A DNA stretch of 64,000 nt, taken from the NCBI GenBank assembly GCA_963821715.1, contig CAWGET010000006.1:1054001-1118000 (forward strand), read 5' to 3'. Source of the stretch: CAWGET01 sp963821715 (GTDB taxonomy: Bacteria; Bacteroidota; Ignavibacteria; Ignavibacteriales; Melioribacteraceae). The position numbers and the translations under genes are program-made. Below are positions 55,509-64,000 of this stretch, piece by piece (the stretch's first letter is position 1; each line of letters starts with the position of its first letter). Below the pieces are notes generated by a model that saw only the letters and a list, made by a program, of their open reading frames with translations, ran no database searches and was not told the DNA's origin.

Positions 55509-56426
55509 TTAATCTTTCAATAATTTGACTTCCTTTAAAGTAGGCATCGAACTTTGTGCTCCATTTTTTGTAACGGAAAGCGCTGCAGTTCTACTTGCAA
55601 AATTAACGGCATCTTCAATTTCATAATCATTCGCAAGACAGAATGCCAGAGCACCGTTAAATGCATCTCCTGCCGCTGTGCTGTCTACTGCATCTACTTT
55701 AATAGCGGGAAAATTTTTCGATCCTTCTTTATTGATAAGCAGACTCCCGTTTTTTCCTAATGTTACAATTATATTCTTAACCCCAAAGTCAAGCATTACT
55801 TGTCCAGCTGCTTCTAAAGATTCGTCATCATCAATTTTTTGTCCACTCAGAATTTCGAGTTCAGTTTCATTTGGAGTAAGAAAATCTACCAACGGGTAAA
55901 TTTCTTTTGGTAGTTCCGAAGCCGGAGCCGGATTAAGAATAAATATTTTCCCTAGGTTCTTCGTCATCTTTGCAGATTCCAACACAGTTTGAATAGGAAC
56001 TTCAAGCTGCGATAAAACCACTTTTACATTTTTAAAAACATTTTCTTTTTTGGTGATATCATAAGGATTCAATTTCATATTACTGCCCGATATCACAATG
56101 ATTTCATTTTCACCTGAATCATCCACGGTTATCAAAGCATTGCCGGTTGCTTCTTCTTCGTCAATTAACAGATGATCGAGAATAACACCGTCTTTCTTCA
56201 TACCGGCGGAGATAATATCACAGAATTCATCCCGACCCATCTTACCAAGGAAAAATGTTTCACCGCCAAGTTTAGCGGCAGCCACTGCCTGATTTGCACC
56301 TTTGCCTCCCGGAAACATTTCAAATTTTTTCCCGAAAATAGTTTCGCCGGGCTCCGGAAATCTTTCCGTATAAACTACCATATCCATGTTAGCGCTGCCG
56401 ACTATTAATATTCCTTTATCTGACAT
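55509..56426 (-). CDS. rbsK: Ribokinase (PfkB family)
   Basis: A 305-residue sugar kinase. PfkB signatures: GKKFEMFPGGKGANQAVAAAKLGG near the N-terminus and the catalytic DSTAAGDAFNGALAF near residue 255, with the base Asp. Phosphorylates ribose or a similar pentose with ATP in the cytoplasm. Grouped with rbsD, so ribose (or a pentose released by the glycosidases) is a plausible end product. Start ATG at 56426 follows closely the large glycosidase gene upstream. Confidence 0.94.
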   Translation of the reverse strand: MSDKGILIVGSANMDMVVYTERFPEPGETIFGKKFEMFPGGKGANQAVAAAKLGGETFFLGKMGRDEFCDIISAGMKKDGVILDHLLIDEEEATGNALITVDDSGENEIIVISGSNMKLNPYDITKKENVFKNVKVVLSQLEVPIQTVLESAKMTKNLGKIFILNPAPASELPKEIYPLVDFLTPNETELEILSGQKIDDDESLEAAGQVMLDFGVKNIIVTLGKNGSLLINKEGSKNFPAIKVDAVDSTAAGDAFNGALAFCLANDYEIEDAVNFASRTAALSVTKNGAQSSMPTLKEVKLLKD

Positions 56427-56435
56427 CTTATATGC

Positions 56436-59400
56436 TCAATATTTTAAATCGTAATAATTATAAAAATTGATTCTTGGTTCTTTCAATAAACCGGATTTTT
56501 TTCTTACACCTTCCAGAATATTTATTAAAGTATTTGTCACTTTTATCCTTATTTCATTTTCTCCTTCCTTAACCATATCACCTATATCAATAGAGTAAGG
56601 ATTCCACGGAATAACTTTAGTTTTTCCATTAATTTCTACTTCGCAGACATCTTCCCCGCAATCTGTTTCTAAGATCATTTTTGTATTTAGATGCTCGTCT
56701 TTTAGATTAAATTTTGTGGAATAAACAGCAGTACCGGAATAAAAGGGAAGTCCTTTTTTTGTCCAATCTCCTTTTGCTATCTCAGGTTTTAACTTTTGAA
56801 TGGATAATGAATTATCTTTTTCTGATAGAGAAAATTTACCTGTTATTTTCAGCAGATCAAGTAATCCATCTGTTCTTCTTTCACCAATAATTTTTACAGC
56901 AACTTTATTTTCACCATCCACAACATATTTGGAAATATCGACTTCTTTTATTTCTGCATCTAAATAACTTCGTTTCCCTTTATCCTTAACTTCTTTCCCG
57001 TTAACAAATAACTTGTAGCTGCTTCCGCTGAAACCATCTATCATCAAATTTAAATAGTCGGGCATATCCTCCACATTAAATGAAGTTCTATACCAAAGGA
57101 TTGCTGGATAGATTAATTCTTCACGTTCCTGCGGGAGCTGCATTTCCCAAGCGCCTTTCGTGACATCCAACCATTCGGAATCATTAAAATCAGGATCAAA
57201 ATAATTTTCACCGGATTCTTCATATTCAAAATGCATTTTCCATTTATCTATCAGCAGGACATTATCATTTTCAATTTCAAAATGATATTTATTTCCCAGC
57301 TTCAACTGACTCAAACTTGATTTAGCTTTTTGTTTTAATGTTTTCGCCGATCCACTTTTTTGGACTTTAACTTTTATCTCGTCATCATTATTTAATTGAT
57401 AGCCTCTTACCAAATCATTTTTAAATTCCTCAATAACTAGATTTGTATCCGTTATATATGAATCGGAAAGTTTGTTCTTTAGAATTACAATATGAGATTC
57501 AGTAGAATCAAAATTAAGAGTGAATTCTAATCGATTATTATTTACCCGATAATTATAAATCTTTTGTAATTCCCCATTAACAGGATTCCATAATTCAGGC
57601 TGGCCAACTTTTTCCAGCGAAATATTAACTTTACCGGCTTTGTTTTGCTGAATATTTACGAAAAAGTAAATATCATAGCCGTCTTTAATTCTATGAAGAT
57701 AAAAAACATCTTCATTATCAATTGATACATCCGGAACAACTAGTTTTTCCAAAGCATCTTTTATCTTTTTTCTTCTCTCAGTTTTTGAAATTCCTTTTCC
57801 GTGAATAACGAAAACATTCTCTTTTTTCTGAGTTTTTACTTTTTTATTTTTTCCTCCATTGTAAATATTCAGCAGGTCATCCGGGTCAACTCCGAAAAGT
57901 TCTTTCACTTGATTAACCGCACCATCTTTTTCAGAATCGAGGAAGGATACAGGAAGAAAAGTATCTGCAAGTACTTTCCCGCCGCCTTCAACAAATTTTT
58001 TAATTGAATCGAAAGTTGTTTTGGTAATGTGAGTTATGGGAGGCAGCACCAGAACTTCAAATTTTTCATCACGTATTTTGATTTTACCATCTTTAATTTT
58101 TGCACCGTTGAAAATATCTTCATCGGCATAATCAAAATCATAATGAAATCTTAGAAGTGTATCGGTAACAAAATTAAAATGATTCTCGATAATTTTACTA
58201 ACAACATCTCTTTTTTGTGGTTTATAGTTTGTCCATATACTGTTCATCGGGAATAACATTAAGAGTTTAGCAACATGCTTACCTCCGGATAAAATGTGCC
58301 CGAGTCGAGCCATATATTCTGTAAAATGATTATAATATTTCCACCATGTGTGATGATAAAACTGCGACGGAGGCCAGTCTCTTTTCCTTTCGCCTTCAAT
58401 GGAATAATGATAACCATGATTATTAAAAATGTTAACTCCTAGAACATACTCCCAGTTTGCAATCCACTTCATCCGTTCAAGGGTACAATCCCAGTAAGTT
58501 CCGCCCATCGATTCGCAAAGTAAACGGTTGCTTCCGAAATGATGTGCTGCGGAGCTGCCGATCTTTAATGCTACATGCTGATCAGGATCTTTTTTACTTC
58601 CTATTTTGGGATAAAGATGGTCAACGCCTGTAATATGAAATTGTTCTAAATATTTAAATACATTGCCTTCGCACCTTGCCATTAAGCGAAGGACTTCTTC
58701 GAACAACAAATGTCCGGTGAACAAAACACCGTTATCTTCGCACCAATTCCTGATCTGCTTGAAATAACTGTCGCGGTACTGTTCGGTTAATGTTCTCCAG
58801 AAATCATAACGCACTTGTGCTGTTTTTTCTCCCATATCGAGGAACAGAGCTGGGAGTAATGGTTTTAGATCATAGCCTCTGCGCTCTCTAAAAATCTTAA
58901 ACATCTGGCTCGACCAGGGAATTACATGATTCTGCCGTCCGACTTCAAAATAATGCATTGCCGGCTCATCGGTGTAGAATCCCGGCACTATTTTTCCGAA
59001 TTCATTGCCGACGCTCTCTTTATATTTATCGTGAGTATATTCTAAAAATTTTTTTGTAGAATCAGGATTAAGAGCATCAATATAATAATCAACTTCTTTT
59101 TCAAGGAAATATAGCAACCGCCATTTTCCTTTGGGAGCTTCCCATGGAATAACCTTATTAAAAGATAAATTTGGAGTAAGATCAATTAATTCTTCAATGC
59201 TGTTCTTAAATTCTTTTTCGGTACAGGCGTATGCGGCAATTGGTTTTGAATCGCCGGTATTTACATAGCGTGAATCGGTCGCTTCCAGAAATGTAAAAAG
59301 CGGTCCATCGACATTTAAAGCAACAAGTTCCAAATATCGCTGTCTTAACTTTGGATTTTCTTTCGGGACTGTTCTGTTTGCTGTTCCACTCGGCCAATTC

Positions 59401-59693
59401 ATCTCATCGTAAACCCAAACATCAATTCCAATTTCCTTTGCTTTTTCAACAGCAAACTTAACACGGTCAAACCATTTTTCTGATAAATAGCCGAGTTTAT
59501 CGCCAAACCTTCCATGTATAAAAAATCCCGGAATACCCTTAGCTTTGTATTCCTTCATCTGCCATTCCATTTCTTCTTCATTCATTTCACCGTTCCAGAA
59601 CCAGAAAGGTAAAATCCCCATTTCTTTAGGAGGATTTTTGAAATTCTCTCTTGTGAGTTTTTCGCCGTCAACAACAATTTTCGAAAATGCCAT
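56436..59693 (-). CDS. Large glycoside hydrolase, GH106-like
   Basis: A 1085-residue cytoplasmic protein without signal. The N-terminal barrel opens with LPFWFWNGEMNEEEM and GIPGFFIHGRFGD; acidic residues in VYDEMNWPSG and GFYTDEPAMHYF are candidate catalytic positions. After about residue 500 comes a Rossmann-like region (PPITHITKTTF, GGGKVLADTF), then two galactose-binding jelly-roll domains (LMIDGFSGSSYKLFVNGKEV; the C-terminal KMILETDCGEDVCEVEINGK). This shape is that of the GH106/alpha-rhamnosidase-like group, but no characterised relative can be named. It sits between ribokinase and the binding-protein gene. Confidence 0.72.
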   Translation of the reverse strand: MAFSKIVVDGEKLTRENFKNPPKEMGILPFWFWNGEMNEEEMEWQMKEYKAKGIPGFFIHGRFGDKLGYLSEKWFDRVKFAVEKAKEIGIDVWVYDEMNWPSGTANRTVPKENPKLRQRYLELVALNVDGPLFTFLEATDSRYVNTGDSKPIAAYACTEKEFKNSIEELIDLTPNLSFNKVIPWEAPKGKWRLLYFLEKEVDYYIDALNPDSTKKFLEYTHDKYKESVGNEFGKIVPGFYTDEPAMHYFEVGRQNHVIPWSSQMFKIFRERRGYDLKPLLPALFLDMGEKTAQVRYDFWRTLTEQYRDSYFKQIRNWCEDNGVLFTGHLLFEEVLRLMARCEGNVFKYLEQFHITGVDHLYPKIGSKKDPDQHVALKIGSSAAHHFGSNRLLCESMGGTYWDCTLERMKWIANWEYVLGVNIFNNHGYHYSIEGERKRDWPPSQFYHHTWWKYYNHFTEYMARLGHILSGGKHVAKLLMLFPMNSIWTNYKPQKRDVVSKIIENHFNFVTDTLLRFHYDFDYADEDIFNGAKIKDGKIKIRDEKFEVLVLPPITHITKTTFDSIKKFVEGGGKVLADTFLPVSFLDSEKDGAVNQVKELFGVDPDDLLNIYNGGKNKKVKTQKKENVFVIHGKGISKTERRKKIKDALEKLVVPDVSIDNEDVFYLHRIKDGYDIYFFVNIQQNKAGKVNISLEKVGQPELWNPVNGELQKIYNYRVNNNRLEFTLNFDSTESHIVILKNKLSDSYITDTNLVIEEFKNDLVRGYQLNNDDEIKVKVQKSGSAKTLKQKAKSSLSQLKLGNKYHFEIENDNVLLIDKWKMHFEYEESGENYFDPDFNDSEWLDVTKGAWEMQLPQEREELIYPAILWYRTSFNVEDMPDYLNLMIDGFSGSSYKLFVNGKEVKDKGKRSYLDAEIKEVDISKYVVDGENKVAVKIIGERRTDGLLDLLKITGKFSLSEKDNSLSIQKLKPEIAKGDWTKKGLPFYSGTAVYSTKFNLKDEHLNTKMILETDCGEDVCEVEINGKTKVIPWNPYSIDIGDMVKEGENEIRIKVTNTLINILEGVRKKSGLLKEPRINFYNYYDLKY

Positions 59694-59704
59694 ATTCTCT
59701 CTTT

Positions 59705-61027
59705 CTAATTATTTTTTAAAATTTTATCAGCTTTTTCTGCAGCTTCCTTTAAAGCCTTTTCGGAAGACATTCTTCCGATAGTCGCTTTTTCAATTGCTTC
59801 TGCAAGAATTCGGTCAATCTGCATACTGTTATAGTCAAGCGATCTCCTTGACTGAGCAACATCCATTTGTTCAACATAAATTTTCAAATTCGGATTTTCT
59901 TCCAGAAATTCTTGGTATTCTTTAATCTTAAGAACCGATCTTCGAACAGGCAGATATCCCGACTTCATTGACCAGAACGCCTGAGTTTCCGGTTTGAGAA
60001 TCCACTTTAAAAATTCCCACGCTTCCTTTGGATGATCGGTCTGCTTGAAAATTACTAAAAATTCTCCGCCGGTATTTGTTGCAGCTTTTGCCGGACCAAC
60101 TGGCAGCGGTGCTACAGACCAACGGATATTATTCAAAGTCTTTTTGTACTGAGGTAAATTCCAGGGTCCGTCGAAGATCATAGCCGTTAGTTCTGATGCG
60201 AATGCCATATCGTGATCAGCAGAAAAATTTTTAAGGTTTAATTCATCAAATATTTTCTTCCAATAATCTAAAGCCCGGACTCCTGCATCAGAACTAAATA
60301 AAGCTTGCTTTTGATCAAGACTTGTTACGTATCCGCCAGCCTGCCATAAAAAAGGAACCCATTGCCAGACCATATAACCTCCTAAAGGTCCGGCTGCAGG
60401 ATAAACAGGAAGAAGAATTCCCGGTCTTTCTAATCTTCCATTACCATTTTTATCAAGACTTAACTTGACTGAATAATCATATAATTCCTGCCAATTCTTC
60501 GGCGGAGAGTCTGGATCGAGACCGGCTTCGGAAAACATATCCCTGTTATACAGCAGAGCAAAATTTGTAGCTTCCATAGGCAGGCTATACATTGTATCTT
60601 TCCAGGAGGCGAGAGGAATTAAACCTTCATACATATCCTCAATTTCATCGTTGGAGAATTCATCATCACTTTTCATAAAATGATCAATCGAATAAATTGC
60701 ATCGGCTTCCACAAGATCTTTATATGAACCTGCATAGATCCAGGAAATATCCGGAGTGTTTTTGCTTTGAACCGCAGTAACTAATTTATATAGTAGAGCA
60801 TTTCCCGAAGGAATATATTGCTCTTCGATCTTTATTCCGGGATGTTCTTTTTCAAATTTATCAAGCAATTCTTTCAATGCCGGAACACTGGAAGAAACCA
60901 TACTGTGCCAGAAGGTCAAGGTTATTTCTTCCTGCTCAACTAGATTTTCCTTATCTCCACAAGACTGAAATAAAACGAGCGGGATAAGTATCAATATCAA
61001 ATTATATTTTCTAATCGATCTCAACAT
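59705..61027 (-). CDS. ABC sugar-binding lipoprotein (family 1), second copy
   Basis: A 440-residue solute-binding protein with a lipobox ending LFQSC near residue 23. The mature start (LTFWHSMVSSSVPALKELLDKFEK) and QYIPSG parallel the protein at 29655-30959, so both belong to the same transporter class. Differences through the binding lobes suggest a different ligand. Its start overlaps the isomerase gene upstream by 17 bp. No permease or ATPase gene is adjacent within the window. Confidence 0.93.
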   Translation of the reverse strand: MLRSIRKYNLILILIPLVLFQSCGDKENLVEQEEITLTFWHSMVSSSVPALKELLDKFEKEHPGIKIEEQYIPSGNALLYKLVTAVQSKNTPDISWIYAGSYKDLVEADAIYSIDHFMKSDDEFSNDEIEDMYEGLIPLASWKDTMYSLPMEATNFALLYNRDMFSEAGLDPDSPPKNWQELYDYSVKLSLDKNGNGRLERPGILLPVYPAAGPLGGYMVWQWVPFLWQAGGYVTSLDQKQALFSSDAGVRALDYWKKIFDELNLKNFSADHDMAFASELTAMIFDGPWNLPQYKKTLNNIRWSVAPLPVGPAKAATNTGGEFLVIFKQTDHPKEAWEFLKWILKPETQAFWSMKSGYLPVRRSVLKIKEYQEFLEENPNLKIYVEQMDVAQSRRSLDYNSMQIDRILAEAIEKATIGRMSSEKALKEAAEKADKILKNN

Positions 61028-61853
61028 TCTTCTGTAAAAGTTTGTCCTCTATAAATGATTTAGCTTCTTTAAATTCTTCCGGTTGAACGTGCTCAATAAT
61101 TCCCCATTTTCCCGGAGTATATTTTTCTATTAACTGGGCAAGTAATGAATAATTCATCTCACCTTTTCCTGGTGCCGGATAATCAAACGGCCAGGATTCA
61201 TCATCTCTTCTCTTTATATCTTTAAAGTGAACCATCGAAATATCATCGCTGAGTTTTTCAAATAAATTTTTTAAAGTATCTTCTTCGTTCTCAAATCTTT
61301 CTGTTGTCATAAAATTCGGCGGATCCATCACAACTTTTAATCTATTGTTACTATTCAGGTTTTCTTTCAACCGCAGAAAAGATTTTTCATTGTGGATGAT
61401 ATGAGTAAAGAAAGTTTCGATTGCCAGTTCGCCGTTCACCGGTTCAAGTTTATCTAAAATTGTATTGCAGGTTTCCGTTAATTTTTCGAATGCTTCATCT
61501 GTATGATTTTTTTCATCGGGATGAAACATATGTACATCTGATAAAGTACCGCTCCAAATTAAAACTTCTCTGCTTCCTAACACCGGCATTAACTCAATCA
61601 AGTTGAAAAGCTTTTTCAGATCGAAGTTCATTGTTCTTTCTTCAGGCTTTAATCCGCTTATGTATCCTCCTACCGGACCTATCTTTACATTTTTATCATC
61701 ACATATTTTATTAATTTCTTTTGCACGTGCTTCTGTTAAATCGTCATCGCGATAAAATAATTGGCAATATTTATAGCCTGCATTGGCTGCTGCATCAAGA
61801 TGTTTTTTGAATATTTCAAAACTATCAACGTCTACGCTGATGCCTAACTTCAT
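61011..61853 (-). CDS. Sugar-phosphate isomerase/epimerase-like TIM barrel, second copy
   Basis: A 280-residue TIM-barrel enzyme of the AP-endonuclease 2 fold. Metal-site candidates: ELAIETFFTHI (Glu), VVMDPPNFM (Asp), SMVHFKDIKR (His) and WGIIEHVQPEE (Glu). Its ATG overlaps the stop of the Gfo/Idh gene (ATGA), and its end overlaps the lipoprotein gene. The pair mirrors that at 48491-50598. Exact reaction unknown. Confidence 0.86.
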   Translation of the reverse strand: MKLGISVDVDSFEIFKKHLDAAANAGYKYCQLFYRDDDLTEARAKEINKICDDKNVKIGPVGGYISGLKPEERTMNFDLKKLFNLIELMPVLGSREVLIWSGTLSDVHMFHPDEKNHTDEAFEKLTETCNTILDKLEPVNGELAIETFFTHIIHNEKSFLRLKENLNSNNRLKVVMDPPNFMTTERFENEEDTLKNLFEKLSDDISMVHFKDIKRRDDESWPFDYPAPGKGEMNYSLLAQLIEKYTPGKWGIIEHVQPEEFKEAKSFIEDKLLQKNVEID

Positions 61854-62875
61854 TGAACAATCTCCTTTTTTTCAAGAACATCTTTTGGAGAAACCGGAAT
61901 TCCATTTTGATCTGCAGATTGATATGCGGCTAGAACTAATGCCAAGGCTTCAACTTGATCTTTGGCATTGCTAAAAGGTTCTTTGTTCTCTTTTATACAA
62001 TCGACGAAATGTTCTAATTCTTCCGTCATTCCTCCTTTTGCAGGAATGGTTTTTTCCAGCGTTTCTCCATTTTCATTCATAAAGAATTTCTGCGAGATAA
62101 GATCAATATAAATTGCTCCTTTTGATCCAAGAATTTCAAAATCGAATTTAGGTTTACTCCATCCCGATGCATTTGTAAAATGGAACAGTGCGGATGCTTC
62201 CTCGTATTTCAGCATCGAGAAAAAATTACCTTCAACTTCTTCTTTAGGATTGGTTTTTTCAGAAAATCCAAGTACAACTTGAGGCATTCCTAATATTTTT
62301 TTCACAACTGAAACAGCGTGAATTCCGGCGTCAATCAAAATTCCGCCGCCCGATTTTATTCTATCGAAACGCCAGTTATTTGCTGTATCGTTTTCAGAAT
62401 CAGATTTTAAGCCGGGAAAGTCTATGTTTGATTTTATGCTGAAAGGTTTTCCTATTGAGCCTGACTTAATTTTGCTGATTGCTTCTGCTACCACAGGAAT
62501 GTAATACCAATTTTCGGCAACCATAAAAATTTTGTCTGAAAGTTTTTGAACTTCCAGAATCTTTTTCGTGTCAGCTAAGGTTAGCGCTATTGGTTTTTCG
62601 CAGATTACGTGTTTTTTAGAATTCAAAGCTTTAATTGAATATTCTGTATGAAGAAAATTCGGAGCGCAGATATCAACAATATCAATTTCTTCATCTTCTA
62701 AAACTTTATTAAAATCAGTTTCAATATTTTCTATCTTCCATTTACCCGCTTTTTCCCCGGCAGCTTTTTTATTAACATCTACAATTACTTTTACTTCTGC
62801 ATCAGGAATATTCTGCCATCCTTCAAAATGGCTGTCGCTAATAATTCCAGCTCCCACTAAGGCAACATTATACAT
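61850..62875 (-). CDS. Gfo/Idh/MocA-family sugar oxidoreductase, second copy
   Basis: A 341-residue NAD(P)-dependent dehydrogenase. The nucleotide loop is VGAGIISDSHFEG, the catalytic Lys is in CEKPIALTL, and the substrate-domain motif is GGILIDAGIHAVSVV. Its ATG at 62875 is shared with the TAA of the GH92 gene (TAATG), so translation is coupled. Together with the downstream isomerase it probably oxidises and rearranges a sugar set free by the mannosidase or other glycosidases. Confidence 0.93.
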   Translation of the reverse strand: MYNVALVGAGIISDSHFEGWQNIPDAEVKVIVDVNKKAAGEKAGKWKIENIETDFNKVLEDEEIDIVDICAPNFLHTEYSIKALNSKKHVICEKPIALTLADTKKILEVQKLSDKIFMVAENWYYIPVVAEAISKIKSGSIGKPFSIKSNIDFPGLKSDSENDTANNWRFDRIKSGGGILIDAGIHAVSVVKKILGMPQVVLGFSEKTNPKEEVEGNFFSMLKYEEASALFHFTNASGWSKPKFDFEILGSKGAIYIDLISQKFFMNENGETLEKTIPAKGGMTEELEHFVDCIKENKEPFSNAKDQVEALALVLAAYQSADQNGIPVSPKDVLEKKEIVQ

Positions 62876-64000
62876 TAATTTTCTCCGTCATTTACTAATT
62901 CTTCGGAAACAGAATATGGAGGATTTTCCTTTCCCCATTCCGACGGTTTATCATTCATCGTAAGAATTAATTCTCCGCCATTTATCATATCATTGTGAGT
63001 AAACCAGGCTTTATTGTGATTCTTCCCATTCAATTTTGCTGCGGTTATATAAATATTTTCCGGACTCAAATTTTGGGCTGTGATTGTAAAATATTTTTTG
63101 TCTTTTACTTTTATTTTTATTTCATCGAAAATCGGTGAACTCATTAAATAAAGATTTTGTCCGGCATTAGGATAAAATCCCATCGCGCTGAAAACATACC
63201 ATGCAGACATACATCCGGCATCGTCCTGTCCCGGCAATCCTTGAGGGTCGGGAGAATATTCATTTTTTATAATTTCTCTTACTCGGTTAACTGTTTTATC
63301 AGGTCGTCCGGCATAAACGTATAAATAAGGAGTTAATATATCCGGCTGGTTATGCTGAATGTAATGTCCTTCATCGAACATTTTATCTAAAAATCTTACA
63401 AAGTTTTCTTTACCTCCATGTCTGCTGATCAATCCTCCAACATCGTGCGGAACCGAAGTAGAATAATGCCAGGGTTCACCTTCGTAGAAATACGGACCTT
63501 CCCACCATTCTTCAATTCGGAAATCGGGCGAAAAACCTTCTACCCAATCTCCATCGGGAGTTTTTGTCCAGAAGAATTTTTCATCGTCTAAAAAAAGATT
63601 GTATGAATTCATAGATCGATGAAGATATTTTTGACGATCTTCTTTTTTATCTAATATTTTTGCCGCCTGCGAAACGCAGAAATCATTAAATGCATATTCG
63701 AGTGTTCTTGAAGAGCCGCACCATTTTCCCGAAGAAGAATAACCGAGCTTTAAATATTCGTCACTGTCTCTGCCGTATTCATATGGAGAATCCGAAGGGA
63801 CTTCTGCATTTTTCAGCATAGATGAATATGCTTTTTCGTAATCAAATCCTTTTAATCCTTTGACCATTGCATCGGCAAATAATACATCGCTGTTTGTACC
63901 GCCCTGCATAAATGCGAAGCAGCCCGAAGACCAATTGTCCGGGATCCAGGATGTATGTTCGTAAATATCCAGCAGACTATTTAAGATTCTAATTTGATTA
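62875..64000 (-). CDS. GH92 alpha-mannosidase, C-terminal part (gene runs off the window)
   Basis: The coding frame is open to the window edge, so only about 375 C-terminal residues are seen. They read EHTSWIPDNW, MQGGTNSDVLFADAMVKGL, YGRDSDEYLKLGY, a long helical barrel, and LPGQDDAGCMSAWYVFSAMGFYP, the GH92 region holding the catalytic Asp pair. GH92 enzymes remove alpha-linked mannose by an inverting, calcium-dependent mechanism, and normally exceed 700 residues. The signal and N-terminal domain lie beyond 64000. An apparent ATG at 63909 is internal, not the start. Confidence 0.9.
   Translation of the reverse strand, partial: NQIRILNSLLDIYEHTSWIPDNWSSGCFAFMQGGTNSDVLFADAMVKGLKGFDYEKAYSSMLKNAEVPSDSPYEYGRDSDEYLKLGYSSSGKWCGSSRTLEYAFNDFCVSQAAKILDKKEDRQKYLHRSMNSYNLFLDDEKFFWTKTPDGDWVEGFSPDFRIEEWWEGPYFYEGEPWHYSTSVPHDVGGLISRHGGKENFVRFLDKMFDEGHYIQHNQPDILTPYLYVYAGRPDKTVNRVREIIKNEYSPDPQGLPGQDDAGCMSAWYVFSAMGFYPNAGQNLYLMSSPIFDEIKIKVKDKKYFTITAQNLSPENIYITAAKLNGKNHNKAWFTHNDMINGGELILTMNDKPSEWGKENPPYSVSEELVNDGEN

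Noticed and set aside
63700..63909. ATG at 63909 as the start of the GH92 gene
   Set aside because: The frame stays open to the window edge and encodes conserved GH92 sequence (EHTSWIPDNW) upstream of it.
1..64000. CRISPR arrays, insertion sequences, tRNA or rRNA genes
   Set aside because: No regularly spaced repeats, transposase genes, terminal inverted repeats or cloverleaf-like segments were recognised by eye; short RNA genes could be missed.

Overview
The window is AT-rich bacterial chromosome, most likely from the Ignavibacteria branch of the Bacteroidota/Chlorobi group (Melioribacteraceae-like). The main pointer is the type IX secretion C-terminal sorting domain (NYPNPFNP motif) on the alpha-amylase near 37.3-37.6 kb. 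The many Tat-exported glycosidases and the tightly overlapped genes (ATGA, TAATG) fit. This placement is inference; no rRNA or tRNA gene was seen.

Layout. (1) 0-5.5 kb: a PLP decarboxylase, a HAMP sensor translationally coupled to a TrkH potassium transporter, and prolyl-tRNA synthetase. (2) 5.6-10.8 kb, minus strand: a non-homologous end-joining island with Ku, LigD (its phosphoesterase part split from the ligase-polymerase part at an A8 run), a PRC-barrel protein and membrane proteins. (3) 11.2-14.9 kb, plus strand: a three-gene coupled operon of an N-formylglutamate-amidohydrolase-like enzyme, a DUF1704/QEGLA metallopeptidase (split at a C6 run) and a glutathione-synthetase-like ATP-grasp enzyme. 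(4) 15.2-23.6 kb: an envelope/secreted cluster with a caspase-like peptidase, an FGE-fold protein without catalytic cysteines, an outer-membrane protein, a DUF4384-like protein and a CHASE2-SpoIIE phosphatase, facing a divergent papain-like peptidase with a DUF4384-like tail. (5) 23.8-28.7 kb: a HAD phosphatase, an AraC regulator, and a glycyl radical enzyme with its activase, both broken by single-base frameshifts. (6) 28.7-64 kb, minus strand: one long carbohydrate-catabolism array running off the right edge.

The carbohydrate array holds GH92, a large GH106-like protein, GH42, a GH39-like enzyme, four tandem GH10-like paralogs, a T9SS GH13 amylase, a sulfatase, RbsK/RbsD, two Gfo/Idh plus TIM-barrel isomerase pairs, two ABC sugar-binding lipoproteins, one UgpC/MsmK-type ATPase, aldo-keto reductases and sugar cupins. 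A coherent reading is that surface and periplasmic enzymes cut a complex, probably sulfated, heteropolysaccharide. Oligosaccharides then enter through ABC importers rather than SusC/D, and cytoplasmic enzymes (sulfatase, GH42, GH106-like, oxidoreductases, isomerases) finish the breakdown. No ABC permease gene lies in the window.

A recurring oddity is at least eight single-base frame changes in six genes (LigD, DUF1704, papain-like peptidase, glycyl radical enzyme, its activase twice, amylase twice). In each case joining the frames restores a normal family sequence. Three sit at homopolymer runs. They are either sequencing indels, fresh gene decay, or in a few cases real recoding or phase-variable sites.
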